DNA of 64,000 bases from the NCBI RefSeq assembly GCF_012276695.1, contig NZ_CP038852.1, positions 1,301,706-1,365,705 of the forward strand, written 5' to 3'. This DNA comes from Candidatus Pelagibacter giovannonii (GTDB taxonomy: Bacteria; Pseudomonadota; Alphaproteobacteria; Pelagibacterales; Pelagibacteraceae). Shown here piece by piece: positions 9,661-18,734 of the stretch. Both the position numbers and the translations under genes were made by a program. How positions within the stretch are numbered: position 1 is the first letter of the stretch; the number at the start of each line of letters is the position of its first letter. Below the pieces are notes generated by a model. The model made no database searches, was not told the origin of the DNA, and was given only the letters and a program-made list of their open reading frames with translations.

Positions 9661-9753
9661 GTAAATTTTGTAAATTATAATTTACAAAAAGTTTCTTTGT
9701 TTTACAAGCATTATAACGAATTTAATGGATTTAGTAAATTTTGTAAATTATAA
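9661..9753. promoter_or_regulatory. ScfR-type operator region: perfect palindrome plus repeated half-sites
   Basis: Positions 9666-9689 form a perfect 24-bp palindrome centred on TTATAA with TTTTGTAAAT arms. A 20-bp stretch (9661-9680) recurs exactly at 9734-9753. The repeated TTTGTAAA unit resembles the TTTGCAAA core reported for RamB/ScfR-type regulators. It lies between the divergent scfR-like gene and the genes leading to isocitrate lyase. Confidence 0.7.
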
Positions 9754-9760
9754 AGGTTAT

Positions 9761-9925
9761 ATGGAAAACAATAACAATAAAAACCAAGAAAATCAGTCTC
9801 GAATCACGAATGAAGAAGATCACACTCAAAGTAGCCAGTCTGGTATTTACTTGAGAGATGATCATTGTGATTGGGGTTCAAGCGGCATGAATGAATTCAC
9901 TAACGAGTTTAGCGAAGACAAGTAA
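9761..9925 (+). CDS. Small hydrophilic protein upstream of aceA
   Basis: 54 residues from the ATG at 9761. An in-frame ATG at 9725 would make the operator repeat coding, and an AAGG lies just before 9761, so the later start is preferred. The protein is rich in N, E, S and D and has no recognisable domain. It would be under the same control region as aceA, which starts 51 bp downstream. It could instead be a translated leader. Confidence 0.45.
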   Translation: MENNNNKNQENQSRITNEEDHTQSSQSGIYLRDDHCDWGSSGMNEFTNEFSEDK

Positions 9926-9976
9926 GCCTCTTAAAATCTAATTTTCTTAATTACACAACCTGGAAAGACCTAACTC

Positions 9977-11254
9977 ATGAGCTCAGAATCTAAAGTTTCA
10001 TACGATTTAAAAAGATTTGCTGGTATTAAAAGAGATTATACACCTGAAGAAGTTGAAAGACTTAGAGGTTCAATAAAAATAGAATATTCGATGTGCAAAC
10101 ATCAATCAAAAAAATTATGGAATTTATTAAATTCTGAAAATTATATTAATACACTAGGATCATTGTCTGGAAATCATGCAATTCAACATGCTAAAGCAGG
10201 GTTAAAAGCAATTTACTTGAGTGGATGGCAAGTAGCAGCTGATGCAAATACAGCTGGCGAAATGTATCCTGACCAATCTTTATATCCGTATGATAGTGCT
10301 CCAAAATTAGTTGAATCGATGAACAACGCTTTAATTAGAGCAGATCAAATTCAGCATATGGAATTACAAGATGGAGATATGAAATCAAAAGATAGAACAG
10401 ATTATATGTTACCTATTATTGCAGATGGAGAAGCAGGTTTTGGTGGACCATTAAATGTTTTTGAATTAGCAAAAAAGTTTATTAAAGCGGGAGCTGCTGG
10501 AGTTCACTTTGAAGATCAACTAGCTAGTGAAAAAAAATGTGGCCATATGGGTGGAAAAGTTTTAGTTCCAACTGGGACTATGATTAAAAATTTAAAAGCT
10601 GCAAGACTTGCTGCAGATATTGCAGATGTACCATTAATAATTTTAGCTAGAACAGATGCTAATGCTGCAAAATTAATTACAAATGATTTTGATGAAAATG
10701 ATAAACCATTTTTAACTGGCGAAAGATCACCTGAGGGTTTTTATTATGTTAAACATGGTATCGATCAAGCAATCTCAAGAGGTTTAGCTTATGCTCCTTA
10801 TTCAGATTTAATTTGGTGTGAAACAGCAACACCAAACTTAGAAGAAGCAAAAAAGTTTGCTGATGCAATACATGAAAAGTTTCCTGGTAAATTATTAGCT
10901 TACAATTGCTCTCCCTCGTTCAATTGGAAAAAGCATTTATCAGATGCTGAAATTGCAACATTTCAGCAAAAAATTAGTGAGATGGGTTATAAGTTTCAGT
11001 TTATTACACTTGCTGGATTTCATACGCAAAACATTGCAATTTTTGAACTTGCAGAAAAATATAAAACTGAAGGTATGACTGCTTATTCTAAAATTCAAGA
11101 GCTTGAATTTGCTAGAGAAAAAGATGGTTATACAAGTGTAAAACACCAACGAGAAGTTGGAACATCTTATTTTGATGCAGTTTCAAATACCATAAGTAGT
11201 GGAAAAAGTTCTACCACTGCAATGGAAGGCTCCACAGAATCTGAGCAATTTTAA
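9977..11254 (+). CDS. aceA: Isocitrate lyase
   Basis: 425 residues, close to the usual bacterial length. The catalytic loop [10 protein letters not shown] has the active cysteine at residue 188. Metal/substrate-binding blocks ([33 protein letters not shown]) are intact. It cleaves isocitrate to glyoxylate and succinate in the glyoxylate shunt. An ScfR-like regulator with matching operator repeats lies upstream. Confidence 0.97.
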   Translation: MSSESKVSYDLKRFAGIKRDYTPEEVERLRGSIKIEYSMCKHQSKKLWNLLNSENYINTLGSLSGNHAIQHAKAGLKAIYLSGWQVAADANTAGEMYPDQSLYPYDSAPKLVESMNNALIRADQIQHMELQDGDMKSKDRTDYMLPIIADGEAGFGGPLNVFELAKKFIKAGAAGVHFEDQLASEKKCGHMGGKVLVPTGTMIKNLKAARLAADIADVPLIILARTDANAAKLITNDFDENDKPFLTGERSPEGFYYVKHGIDQAISRGLAYAPYSDLIWCETATPNLEEAKKFADAIHEKFPGKLLAYNCSPSFNWKKHLSDAEIATFQQKISEMGYKFQFITLAGFHTQNIAIFELAEKYKTEGMTAYSKIQELEFAREKDGYTSVKHQREVGTSYFDAVSNTISSGKSSTTAMEGSTESEQF

Positions 11255-11295
11255 TTAGTCTTTAATTAGCTTTCTAAATATGATTAAATATTTAG

Positions 11296-11589
11296 ATGCT
11301 CATAAGTAGTTTACTTTTAATTATTCTTTATATTTCTCACAGATATATTGTTGCTTGGATAATATTCTACAATAATCAAGATGAACGTTTTGGTAGCTCT
11401 ATATGGCGTTGGTCATATGATTATCAAGTAATTGGAGAAAGAGACGTTTCAGATCTTGATGATAAGCCTTTTGTAAGAAAAAGAAGAGTTAGAAACCGCA
11501 CTGTTTCAATAATGTATTGCAATTTCTTTCTAGGGTTCTTTGTATTCATGTCTTTTTTAAGCAACTTACTTATATTGATTTTAAAGTAA
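11296..11589 (+). CDS. Small membrane protein of unknown function
   Basis: 97 residues. A hydrophobic helix at about residues 1-24 and another at about 72-97 flank a charged loop (ERFGSSIWRW...DDKPFVRKRRVRNR). It looks like a two-pass inner-membrane protein. I do not recognise the family. It precedes the iron-binding protein gene and its Fur-like site. Confidence 0.5.
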   Translation: MLISSLLLIILYISHRYIVAWIIFYNNQDERFGSSIWRWSYDYQVIGERDVSDLDDKPFVRKRRVRNRTVSIMYCNFFLGFFVFMSFLSNLLILILK

Positions 11590-11615
11590 GTAATTATTTT
11601 AGTGCGACACTTAAT

Positions 11616-11634
11616 GCGATTGATAATCATTCGC
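11616..11634. promoter_or_regulatory. Fur-box-like palindrome upstream of futA
   Basis: A 19-bp near-perfect palindrome (GCGATTGATAATCATTCGC) has asymmetric positions only at 5, 10 and 15. Its core GATAATCATT is typical of Fur-family sites. It lies 55 bp before the start codon of the ferric-iron binding protein. Confidence 0.65.
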
Positions 11635-11688
11635 AATGCTAATAACAAGCATTCTAATCTAAATAAATCAACAATTAAGGGAAAAATA

Positions 11689-12708
11689 ATGAAAAAAATT
11701 ACGATTATTGCATTTTTCGTGGCTTTATTTGCAAACATGACGTTTGCTGCTGAAGTTAATGTATTCAGTGCAAGACATTACGATTCAGATGTTCAACTTT
11801 ACGAAAAATTTACAGCCAAAACTGGAATTAAAGTAAATATTGTATCTGGTAAAGATAAAGCTCTTCAAAAAAGAATAACTGAAGAAGGTGCTGATTCAAA
11901 AGCTGACATTTATATTACTGCTGATGCAGGAAGATTAGGTGCATTCGCTGCAAAAGGAATGTTCCAAAATTCTATGACACCTGCAATTAAAGCTGCAGTT
12001 CCAGCAAACTTTAGAACTACTAAATGGACTGGAATAGCTAAGAGAGCAAGAATTATGTATTACTCACCTGAAAGAGTAAATGCAAATGAGCTTAATGGTA
12101 TGACTTACGAAGGTCTTGCTGATCCAAAGTGGAAAGGTAGAGTTGTTATAAGAAAATCAAACAATATCTATAACCAATCTCTTGTTGCTTCATTAGTTAA
12201 AAATAATGGTAAAGCAGCAACTTGTACTTGGGCAAAAGGTGTTGTGGCTAATATGGCTAGAGACTCTAAAGGAAATGATAGAGCTCAGATTTTAGCAGTA
12301 GCTGCAGGTGAAGCTGATCTAGCAGTAGCTAATACATACTATTATGCTTTGATGTTATCTGGAAAAAAAGGTGCTGAACAACAAGAGGCCGCTAAAAAAG
12401 TTTTACCTTTTTTCCCTAACCAAGGAGATAGAGGAACTCACATGAACATTAGTGGAGGAGGAGTACTTAAAACTGCACCAAATCCTGATAATGCAAAAAA
12501 ACTACTTGAGTTTTTATTAACTAAAGAAGCACAAGAACACATAGTTAATAATACATTTGAATATCCAATGATTGATGGTGTTGAGCCTCATGCATTAGTT
12601 AAACAAATGGGTCTTGGATATAATCAAGATTTAGAAACTAAAGTTGCTAATTATGGAAAACAACAAGCTACAGCACTTGAGTGTATGTTAGCTGCAAGTT
12701 GGAAGTAA
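11689..12708 (+). CDS. futA: Ferric iron ABC transporter, periplasmic binding protein
   Basis: 339 residues from the ATG at 11689, preceded by AAGGGAAA. Longer in-frame starts would run through the Fur-like site. A clear signal peptide covers about residues 1-19 (cleavage near TFAAEV). It belongs to the FbpA/FutA/IdiA family: NVFSARHYDSD at the mature N-terminus, the iron-ligand tyrosine pair in ANTYYYALML, and ISGGGVLKTAPN. It binds Fe(III) in the periplasm for the FutBC transporter encoded about 1 kb downstream. Confidence 0.93.
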   Translation: MKKITIIAFFVALFANMTFAAEVNVFSARHYDSDVQLYEKFTAKTGIKVNIVSGKDKALQKRITEEGADSKADIYITADAGRLGAFAAKGMFQNSMTPAIKAAVPANFRTTKWTGIAKRARIMYYSPERVNANELNGMTYEGLADPKWKGRVVIRKSNNIYNQSLVASLVKNNGKAATCTWAKGVVANMARDSKGNDRAQILAVAAGEADLAVANTYYYALMLSGKKGAEQQEAAKKVLPFFPNQGDRGTHMNISGGGVLKTAPNPDNAKKLLEFLLTKEAQEHIVNNTFEYPMIDGVEPHALVKQMGLGYNQDLETKVANYGKQQATALECMLAASWK

Positions 12709-12715
12709 TAAGCAA

Positions 12716-12901
12716 GTGAAAAAGAATTTATTTAATATTGATTTAGATAAATCTTCTGACGTATATGGGTCACAATCTCTGAAAGCTTGTGATCCATGTG
12801 CAGCAGAGTGTGAAAAAATCAATAGAAAAATAAATAACAGAAAATTATCAGATATTGAAGATAAAGAGGTTGCACATATCCTCTCTCCCTTTAATACATA
12901 A
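12716..12901 (+). CDS. Small cysteine-containing protein
   Basis: 61 residues with a GTG start 8 bp after futA. A 'CDPCAAEC' cluster in the centre could bind metal. There are no other recognisable features. Its place between futA and a peroxiredoxin suggests an iron or redox role, which is speculative. Coding status rests on its position and open frame only. Confidence 0.4.
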   Translation: MKKNLFNIDLDKSSDVYGSQSLKACDPCAAECEKINRKINNRKLSDIEDKEVAHILSPFNT

Positions 12902-12918
12902 TTTTCTTTTTAATGATT

Positions 12919-12971
12919 GTGCTCATAACTCTTCGAAAGGTATTTACCCTACCTAATTAGTTTATGAGCAC
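12919..12971 (+). ncRNA. Candidate structured leader (long stem-loop) before the peroxiredoxin gene
   Basis: The segments GTGCTCATAA (12919-12928) and TTATGAGCAC (12962-12971) are perfect complements enclosing 33 bases. No T-run follows, so a terminator is unlikely. It could be the basal stem of a 5'-UTR element, or an operator. I cannot match it to a known riboswitch class. Confidence 0.3.
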
Positions 12972-13031
12972 TAAAAAATTCAAATGCAAGTAATTCAATT
13001 AAACAAACATTTAAAAAATAATAGGAATAGA

Positions 13032-13538
13032 ATGATAGAAGGAAAAAAATGCTCAAGTGTAGTTTTAAAGACAAGAAAAATTGGCAAATGGGTTGATGTT
13101 AGTACTGATGATATATTCAAAGGTAAAAAAGTAATACTATTTTCATTGCCAGGTGCGTTTACACCAGTATGTTCTGAAAAACAGCTACCAGGATTTGAAG
13201 AAAATTATGATAAATTATTAGGTTTGGGTATTAATGAAGTTTATTGCATTAGTGTTAATGATGGCTTTGTCATGAATGCTTGGGCTGACCAACAAAATTT
13301 AAGAAAAGTTAAGGTATTACCAGATGGAAATGCAGATTTCACAAGATCAATGGGCATGTTAGTTGACAAAAAGCATGTTGGTTTTGGTCAAAGAAGCTGG
13401 AGATATTGTGCAATTATTAATGATGGCGTGGTTGAAAAGTGGTGGCAAGAGGATGGTATGAATAATGACGGCAGTGATCCTGATCCATATGATCAAACAA
13501 CTCCTGAGAATTGTATAGAATATTTGTCAAAAAAATAA
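13032..13538 (+). CDS. Peroxiredoxin, Prx5 (AhpE/PMP20-like) type
   Basis: 168 residues from the start chosen at 13032 (MIEGKKC). An ATG 48 bases upstream is possible but extends beyond the family N-terminus. The peroxidatic motif PGAFTPVCSEKQLPGF is present with the resolving/structural features of Prx5 (MNAWADQQN, WWQEDG). It reduces peroxides using thiols. It lies inside the iron-uptake cluster, where peroxide defence makes sense. Confidence 0.92.
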   Translation: MIEGKKCSSVVLKTRKIGKWVDVSTDDIFKGKKVILFSLPGAFTPVCSEKQLPGFEENYDKLLGLGINEVYCISVNDGFVMNAWADQQNLRKVKVLPDGNADFTRSMGMLVDKKHVGFGQRSWRYCAIINDGVVEKWWQEDGMNNDGSDPDPYDQTTPENCIEYLSKK

Positions 13539-13620
13539 AAGCTACAAACTCATATTAATAAGAAAATTTTAGGAATTAGCTCTATAATCTCTCTCTCAAA
13601 TTGGTTTTAGAGTTGATATT

Positions 13621-13650
13621 AACTTCCCTTGGTAACGAGGGAAGTTTCTT
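13621..13650 (+). terminator. Rho-independent terminator after the peroxiredoxin gene
   Basis: An inverted repeat (AACTTCCCT / AGGGAAGTT) with a short loop is followed by TTCTT. It separates the peroxiredoxin gene from futB. Confidence 0.65.
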
Positions 13651-13678
13651 AAAAATAATTATTAAGGTAATGTAGATT

Positions 13679-15289
13679 ATGGAATTTAGAAAAATAAATA
13701 TTTGGTATATATCATCACTACTTATTTCTTTAGTAGTGGCTACACCAATTTTAACTGTATTCAGCAGTTTTTTTGAAACTACTGGAAACTATAGTTTAAT
13801 TTTAAAAAATACTTTTCTTTATGATTATATTTATAATTCTTTAATACTTTTAATAGGTGTTTTATTTTTAACATTTATAATTGGTGTTGGATGTGCTTAC
13901 TTAGTTTCATTTTATAATTTTCCAGGTGTAAATTTTTTTAAATGGTCATTGATCCTATCTTTTGCTGTCCCAGCTTATATTTATGCATATTCCTTAACTG
14001 CTTTTTTTGAAAATTATGGAACAGCTTTTTCAATCTTAAAAAACCTATTTGGAGAAGGTAATTATAATTCCCATATTCCCAAATTTGATGGAATGATTGG
14101 AGCCATAATTTCAATATCATTTTCATTATTTGGTTATGTTTATGTTTTAACCAGAACATCATTTCACTATCAATCTCAGAATTTAATAGAACTTGGAAAA
14201 AATCTTGGTTTCTCTAAAAAAAGATCCTTTTTTAAGATAATACTTCCCTCTGCAAGACCTGCTATAGTTGCTGGTCTTTCATTGGTTGCAATGGAAACCT
14301 TGTCAGATTTTGGATCTGTATCTTTTTTTGGAATATCTACTTTTACTACAGGAATATATAATGCCTGGATTTCTTTTGATGATCTTACTCTTGCTAACAG
14401 ATTATCATTTTACCTATTAATTTTTATTCTTGGATTGTTTGTCTTAGAAAATTTTTCAAGAAAAAAAGCTCAGTATCACTCACCTTCCAAAGGAGGGTTT
14501 AAATCTAAATCAGTTATTAATTTAAGTGGATACAAGTCGTTTTTAGCATTTTCTTTTTGTATGTTAGTTCTTACTATAAGTTTTTTATTTCCTGTTCTAC
14601 AGATGCTTTATTGGACAGTTCTATTTCCAAAACATTTAGCTGATTTAGATCTAGTTGACTTATTTTCCAATACTGTAATTTTAGTACTCTTATCTAGTTG
14701 CTTATTAATTGCCTTAGCTTTTATTTCAAATTATGGAAATAGAGTTTCTAAAAGTAAATTTTTAGAGGCACTAACTACTTTTTCAATTTCAGGATATGCA
14801 ATACCAGGAGTTATTTTGGCGGTAGCATTCATTAGCTTTATCTCATGGTTTGATAATTACATTTTAGGTCAGGGAGGTATAAAGCCAATTTTTATAGGAT
14901 CTATTCTTGGTCTAGTTTTAGTATATTTTATTCGATTTTATTCATTAGCGAGTAATGGAATTAAATCAGGATATTTAAAAATAAACTATTCTATTGATGA
15001 AGGTGCATATCTGCTTGGATATTCCAAATTCAAAACATTCAAAAACATACACGTTCCATATCTTAAAAATTCAATTTTATTGATAGGAATTTTATTAGCT
15101 ATAGAAATCATTAAAGAGCTACCCATAACCCTAATTATGAGACCATTTAATTTTGAAACATTTGCAACAAAGGCATATATTTATGCTTCTCAGGATTTAT
15201 TAGAAGCTGCAGCAGCTCCATCATTATTTCTTATAATTATTGCAAGTTTCTTTATATTAATTACTTCTAAATATATTCTTAAAGACTAA
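13679..15289 (+). CDS. futB: Ferric iron ABC transporter permease (fused two-domain)
   Basis: 536 residues with about twelve predicted transmembrane helices in two homologous halves. Each half has an EAA-type coupling loop: about residues 170-190 (ELGKNLGFSKKRSFFKIILPS) and about 440-460 (EGAYLLGYSKFKTFKNI). This is the FbpB/FutB layout. It forms the channel for Fe(III) in the inner membrane. The ATPase gene follows after 4 bp. Confidence 0.9.
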   Translation: MEFRKINIWYISSLLISLVVATPILTVFSSFFETTGNYSLILKNTFLYDYIYNSLILLIGVLFLTFIIGVGCAYLVSFYNFPGVNFFKWSLILSFAVPAYIYAYSLTAFFENYGTAFSILKNLFGEGNYNSHIPKFDGMIGAIISISFSLFGYVYVLTRTSFHYQSQNLIELGKNLGFSKKRSFFKIILPSARPAIVAGLSLVAMETLSDFGSVSFFGISTFTTGIYNAWISFDDLTLANRLSFYLLIFILGLFVLENFSRKKAQYHSPSKGGFKSKSVINLSGYKSFLAFSFCMLVLTISFLFPVLQMLYWTVLFPKHLADLDLVDLFSNTVILVLLSSCLLIALAFISNYGNRVSKSKFLEALTTFSISGYAIPGVILAVAFISFISWFDNYILGQGGIKPIFIGSILGLVLVYFIRFYSLASNGIKSGYLKINYSIDEGAYLLGYSKFKTFKNIHVPYLKNSILLIGILLAIEIIKELPITLIMRPFNFETFATKAYIYASQDLLEAAAAPSLFLIIIASFFILITSKYILKD

Positions 15290-15293
15290 AAAT

Positions 15294-16352
15294 ATGACAA
15301 AAAATTTTCTAGAAATCGATAATGTAACGTTTACTGCCAGCGCACAAAACAAAGTAAGCAATGTGTCGTTCTCTATTGAAAATCAGGGAGACATTATTTG
15401 TTTATTAGGTCCATCTGGAATTGGTAAAACTACAATCCTTAGAACAATAGCTGGTCTTGTAAAAATTAATTCTGGAAAAATTGTATTAAAAAATAAACTT
15501 CTTTCTTCTAAAGATGTCCATGTAGAGCCAGAAGATAGAAATATATCAATGGCTTTTCAAGATAATTCTCTTTTTCCACATTATAATGTTTTAGAAAATA
15601 TAAAATTTGGAGCTGAAAGAAATAAAAAGAAAAAAAAAGGCTTAAATATAAATGAGATAATTAAATTTCTTCATATTGACCATGTGGTTGATAAATTTCC
15701 ACATCAGATAAGCTCAGGTGAAGCACAAAGAGCTTCTTTGGCTAGATCATTATTATCAAATCCAGATTTATTATTATTAGATGAACCTTTATCAAACGTT
15801 GACCAAAATTTTAAAGAAGAAATACAAGTTAAGTTAAAACAAATTCTAACAGAGCAAAAAATAACAACTATTATTGTTACACACGACTCGTATGAAGCTT
15901 TCTACTTAGGAACAAAATGTGGAATAATTCTTGACGAACAATTAAAACAATTTGATGATCCATATAATGTTTACCATTTTCCAAATTCTGTAGAGGTAGT
16001 TAATTTCCTAAATAGAGGAATTTTAATACCAGCAAAAGTCACAGGTGAAAATAGTTTAGAGAGCTCTGATTTAGGTACAATAACTGGTGATTTTATAAAA
16101 CATTATCCAAAAGGATCTGATGTACAACTTTTACTTCAACCAGAAGATCTAGAACATGACGATCAGAGCAATTTAAAATTAGAAGTAGTTGATAGAAAAT
16201 TTAGAGGAACAAATTTTATCTATACCCTTAAAACTACAAGTAATAAATTAATACCTGTGTTTGTTCATTCTCATCATATTCACCAACATGAAGTAGATGA
16301 AAAATTTGGTATCAAGAGACCTATTAATATTGATCATATAGTCTGTTTCTAA
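15294..16352 (+). CDS. futC: Ferric iron ABC transporter ATP-binding protein
   Basis: 352 residues. Walker A GPSGIGKTT (residues 39-47), signature SSGEAQRASLARSL, Walker B LLLLDEPLSNVD and the H-loop histidine in VTHDS are all present. A C-terminal TOBE-like regulatory domain follows. The signature replaces LSGGQ with SSGEA. It powers FutB, and gene order supports the Fe(III) assignment. Confidence 0.9.
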   Translation: MTKNFLEIDNVTFTASAQNKVSNVSFSIENQGDIICLLGPSGIGKTTILRTIAGLVKINSGKIVLKNKLLSSKDVHVEPEDRNISMAFQDNSLFPHYNVLENIKFGAERNKKKKKGLNINEIIKFLHIDHVVDKFPHQISSGEAQRASLARSLLSNPDLLLLDEPLSNVDQNFKEEIQVKLKQILTEQKITTIIVTHDSYEAFYLGTKCGIILDEQLKQFDDPYNVYHFPNSVEVVNFLNRGILIPAKVTGENSLESSDLGTITGDFIKHYPKGSDVQLLLQPEDLEHDDQSNLKLEVVDRKFRGTNFIYTLKTTSNKLIPVFVHSHHIHQHEVDEKFGIKRPINIDHIVCF

Positions 16353-16370
16353 TACAAAACTTAAATTATA

Positions 16371-17069
16371 ATGAACGATAGATTAAAAACCTTATCTAGA
16401 GGAATAATTGACGTAAGTCCTTTAATGATACCTGTGGTTCCATTTGGAATTATCTTTGGTGTTATTGGAATGGAACTGGGACTGAGTGCATACATGACTT
16501 TTGGCATGTCCATTATAATTTTTGGTGGAGCTTCTCAAATAGTTTTGCTTCAGTTATTTTCAGGTGGGGCCTCTTCTTTAGTTACGATAACATCTGTTGG
16601 TGCAGTAAATTCTAGACATTTATTATATGGTGCAGTTTTTTCTGAATATTTATCTCATTTAAAATTAACGTGGAAACTTATTTTATCTTATGTGTTAATT
16701 GATCAAGCTTTTGCAGTCTCAAATACATATTTTAAAAATAATAAAAAGAATAACTACAAGCACTACCACTTATTAGGAGCTGGTTTTACCTGCTGGACAG
16801 TTTGGCAGATATCAACAGTTTTAGGTATAGTTCTAGGGTCAGTTATTCCAGAAGAGTTAGGTTTAAGTTTTACTATTTCTTTAACCTTTTTAGCTTTGTT
16901 AATTAATGATTTTAGAAAGTTTAAAAATATTATTGTAATGTTGGTGTCAGGGATAGTTGCAACTATTGGTTATAATACAATACCATTTCAAGCATACATC
17001 ATTGTAGCAGCACTATCAGCCTTATTGGTTGCTACATTATTAACTTTAATCAACTTAAAACAAAAATAA
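16371..17069 (+). CDS. azlC: AzlC family branched-chain amino acid exporter, large subunit
   Basis: 232 residues with multiple hydrophobic helices and the AzlC blocks PFGIIFGVIGMELGLS, GGASQIVLLQLFSGG and NSRHLLYGA. It pairs with AzlD, encoded next with a one-base overlap, to form an exporter of branched-chain (or related) amino acids. Confidence 0.9.
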   Translation: MNDRLKTLSRGIIDVSPLMIPVVPFGIIFGVIGMELGLSAYMTFGMSIIIFGGASQIVLLQLFSGGASSLVTITSVGAVNSRHLLYGAVFSEYLSHLKLTWKLILSYVLIDQAFAVSNTYFKNNKKNNYKHYHLLGAGFTCWTVWQISTVLGIVLGSVIPEELGLSFTISLTFLALLINDFRKFKNIIVMLVSGIVATIGYNTIPFQAYIIVAALSALLVATLLTLINLKQK

Positions 17070-17380
17070 TGCATTGGTCGACAATTATTTACTGTGGAAT
17101 AATTACCTACTTAACAAGGTTCTCTATGATATTTTTATTAAAGGAGGACATATTGAATTATAAAATGAAAAAAATTTTGTCATATGTTCCATCGGCTATT
17201 TTTCCAGCAATAATTTTTCCACCAATATTTTTAGATAACTCTGGTTCCTTAGATTTAGAGAATAACCCTAAAATATTAGCTGCAATATTTGCTATACTGG
17301 TTGGCTATCTGAGCAAAAACATCATTGCGACAATTTTTGCAGGGTTAACTTCTTACTGGTTTTTAATATTTGTTGTATAA
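17069..17380 (+). CDS. azlD: AzlD family amino acid exporter, small subunit
   Basis: 103 residues, about four transmembrane helices, with the AzlD pattern TYLTRFS...LSYVPSAIFPAIIFP. Its ATG overlaps the azlC stop, indicating translational coupling. It is the usual partner of AzlC. Confidence 0.87.
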   Translation: MHWSTIIYCGIITYLTRFSMIFLLKEDILNYKMKKILSYVPSAIFPAIIFPPIFLDNSGSLDLENNPKILAAIFAILVGYLSKNIIATIFAGLTSYWFLIFVV

Positions 17381-17386
17381 AGGTTT

Positions 17387-17755
17387 ATGAACAAAATTTT
17401 TATATTTATTTTTTTTATTTTTGCATTGAGCGCTAACGCAGGTGAGAAAAAAACAACTTTTAATATAGAGTTGTTTAATAAAGCACAATCAGAGGGCAAG
17501 GTTGTAATAGTAAGTTCTTGGGTTAAGTATTGTTCATCTTGTGCTGGTCAAATGAAAATTTTAAATAAAGCAAAGAATGAATTTGATAATATTGAATACT
17601 TCGCATTTGATGTAACAAATAAAGAAATTTCTAAATTATTTGACGTGCAATATCAAACTACACTTTTAATTTTTAAAGATAATAAAGAAGTTTACAGAAG
17701 TATTGGTGAAACCAATAGAGATTTGATTTACGAAGCTATAAAATCTTCAATTTAA
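17387..17755 (+). CDS. Secreted thioredoxin-fold protein
   Basis: 122 residues. A signal peptide (about residues 1-18, ending ANAG) is followed by a thioredoxin fold with the redox motif CSSC (in WVKYCSSCAGQMK) and the region before cis-Pro replaced by YQTTLLIF. It resembles the C-terminal domain of DsbD or periplasmic thioredoxins. It probably acts in the periplasm. Partner unknown. Confidence 0.75.
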   Translation: MNKIFIFIFFIFALSANAGEKKTTFNIELFNKAQSEGKVVIVSSWVKYCSSCAGQMKILNKAKNEFDNIEYFAFDVTNKEISKLFDVQYQTTLLIFKDNKEVYRSIGETNRDLIYEAIKSSI

Positions 17756-17793
17756 ATTAAGTCGCTCAATTTAAGATTACAGGCTTATTACGT

Positions 17794-17979
17794 TTATTTA
17801 ATAATCCAAAAGATGATATTAATTATATAAACTAAAATACCATAAAATAAGAACATCAGTATTTTGTCTTTTCCTGTTTTTTCTTTCCAGTTTAATTTAA
17901 ATAATACTGATGGAGAAGATACTAATAGGATAACTCCAATTATGATCACAAGTATTGATAAAATTATAAATACATTCAT
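17794..17979 (-). CDS. Small two-helix membrane protein
   Basis: 61 residues, almost entirely two hydrophobic helices (about 1-27 and 40-61) joined by a basic loop (KLNWKEKTGKDK). No known family. It lies 8 bp downstream of the metallo-hydrolase gene on the same strand, so is probably cotranscribed with it. Confidence 0.5.
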   Translation of the reverse strand: MNVFIILSILVIIIGVILLVSSPSVLFKLNWKEKTGKDKILMFLFYGILVYIINIIFWIIK

Positions 17980-17987
17980 ATTAAAAA

Positions 17988-18671
17988 TTAAATAGCTCCA
18001 AGTTTAATATTGCTTGCAACATTTATGTCCATTAATTTTGGCTTAGATAAATTTAAATTATTCATTATATCAATATATTCGTTTATACTGTTCACCTGTA
18101 GTCTAGGATTAAATTTTTTTTCTTTACCAATACTGCTTACGGTCTGTCCATTATAGTCATGAGCGGGATATAATAAAGTTTCCTCAGGAAGTTTTAATAA
18201 TCTATTAAAAATAGAATTATATGAGTCTTCTGAATTACCACCTTGAAAGTCAGTTCTACCAGTTCCATTAATTAATAAAGTATCTCCTGAAAAGAGATAA
18301 TCATCCATGAGAAAACTGTAACTATCTTTAGTATGTCCAGGTGTATAAATTACCTTTATTTCTAATTTATCGACATAAATTATCTCATTATCTTTAACTT
18401 TAATTTCAACTGCATCAGATGGAGTATGTTCACCCATTATTGTTGTGCAATTTGTTTTGTTTTTTAATTTTGAAGCTGCAGTTATATGATCAGCATGAAT
18501 GTGTGTATCTATAACTTTTACTAATTTTAAATCTAATTCATTAAGAAGTTTTATATACTGTTCAACATTCTCTAATACAGGATCAATGATTAATGCCTCT
18601 CGTCCTTTTGCAGATGCAATTAAGTAAGTGTAAGTACTTGAGCTTTTATCAAATAACTGATGAAATAACAT
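17988..18671 (-). CDS. Metallo-beta-lactamase-fold hydrolase, persulfide dioxygenase (ETHE1)-like
   Basis: 227 residues. The metal motif HIHADH (H57, H59, D61, H62) is followed by GHTKDS, SGDTLLINGTGRTDFQGG and a downstream histidine (PAHDYNG). GRTDFQGG is characteristic of the ETHE1 branch rather than classical glyoxalase II. The likely role is oxidation of glutathione persulfide with one iron. A glyoxalase II-type role cannot be excluded. Confidence 0.8.
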   Translation of the reverse strand: MLFHQLFDKSSSTYTYLIASAKGREALIIDPVLENVEQYIKLLNELDLKLVKVIDTHIHADHITAASKLKNKTNCTTIMGEHTPSDAVEIKVKDNEIIYVDKLEIKVIYTPGHTKDSYSFLMDDYLFSGDTLLINGTGRTDFQGGNSEDSYNSIFNRLLKLPEETLLYPAHDYNGQTVSSIGKEKKFNPRLQVNSINEYIDIMNNLNLSKPKLMDINVASNIKLGAI

Positions 18672-18734
18672 TTAGATACTTTATCAGTATATTTTATTTA
18701 GTAGAATATATTTAATTAAAGTAATATCTGTGAA

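Noticed and set aside
9760..9976. Glycine riboswitch expected near glyoxylate genes in SAR11
   Set aside because: No glycine-riboswitch core could be found in this leader; in SAR11 that element is known near malate synthase, not isocitrate lyase.
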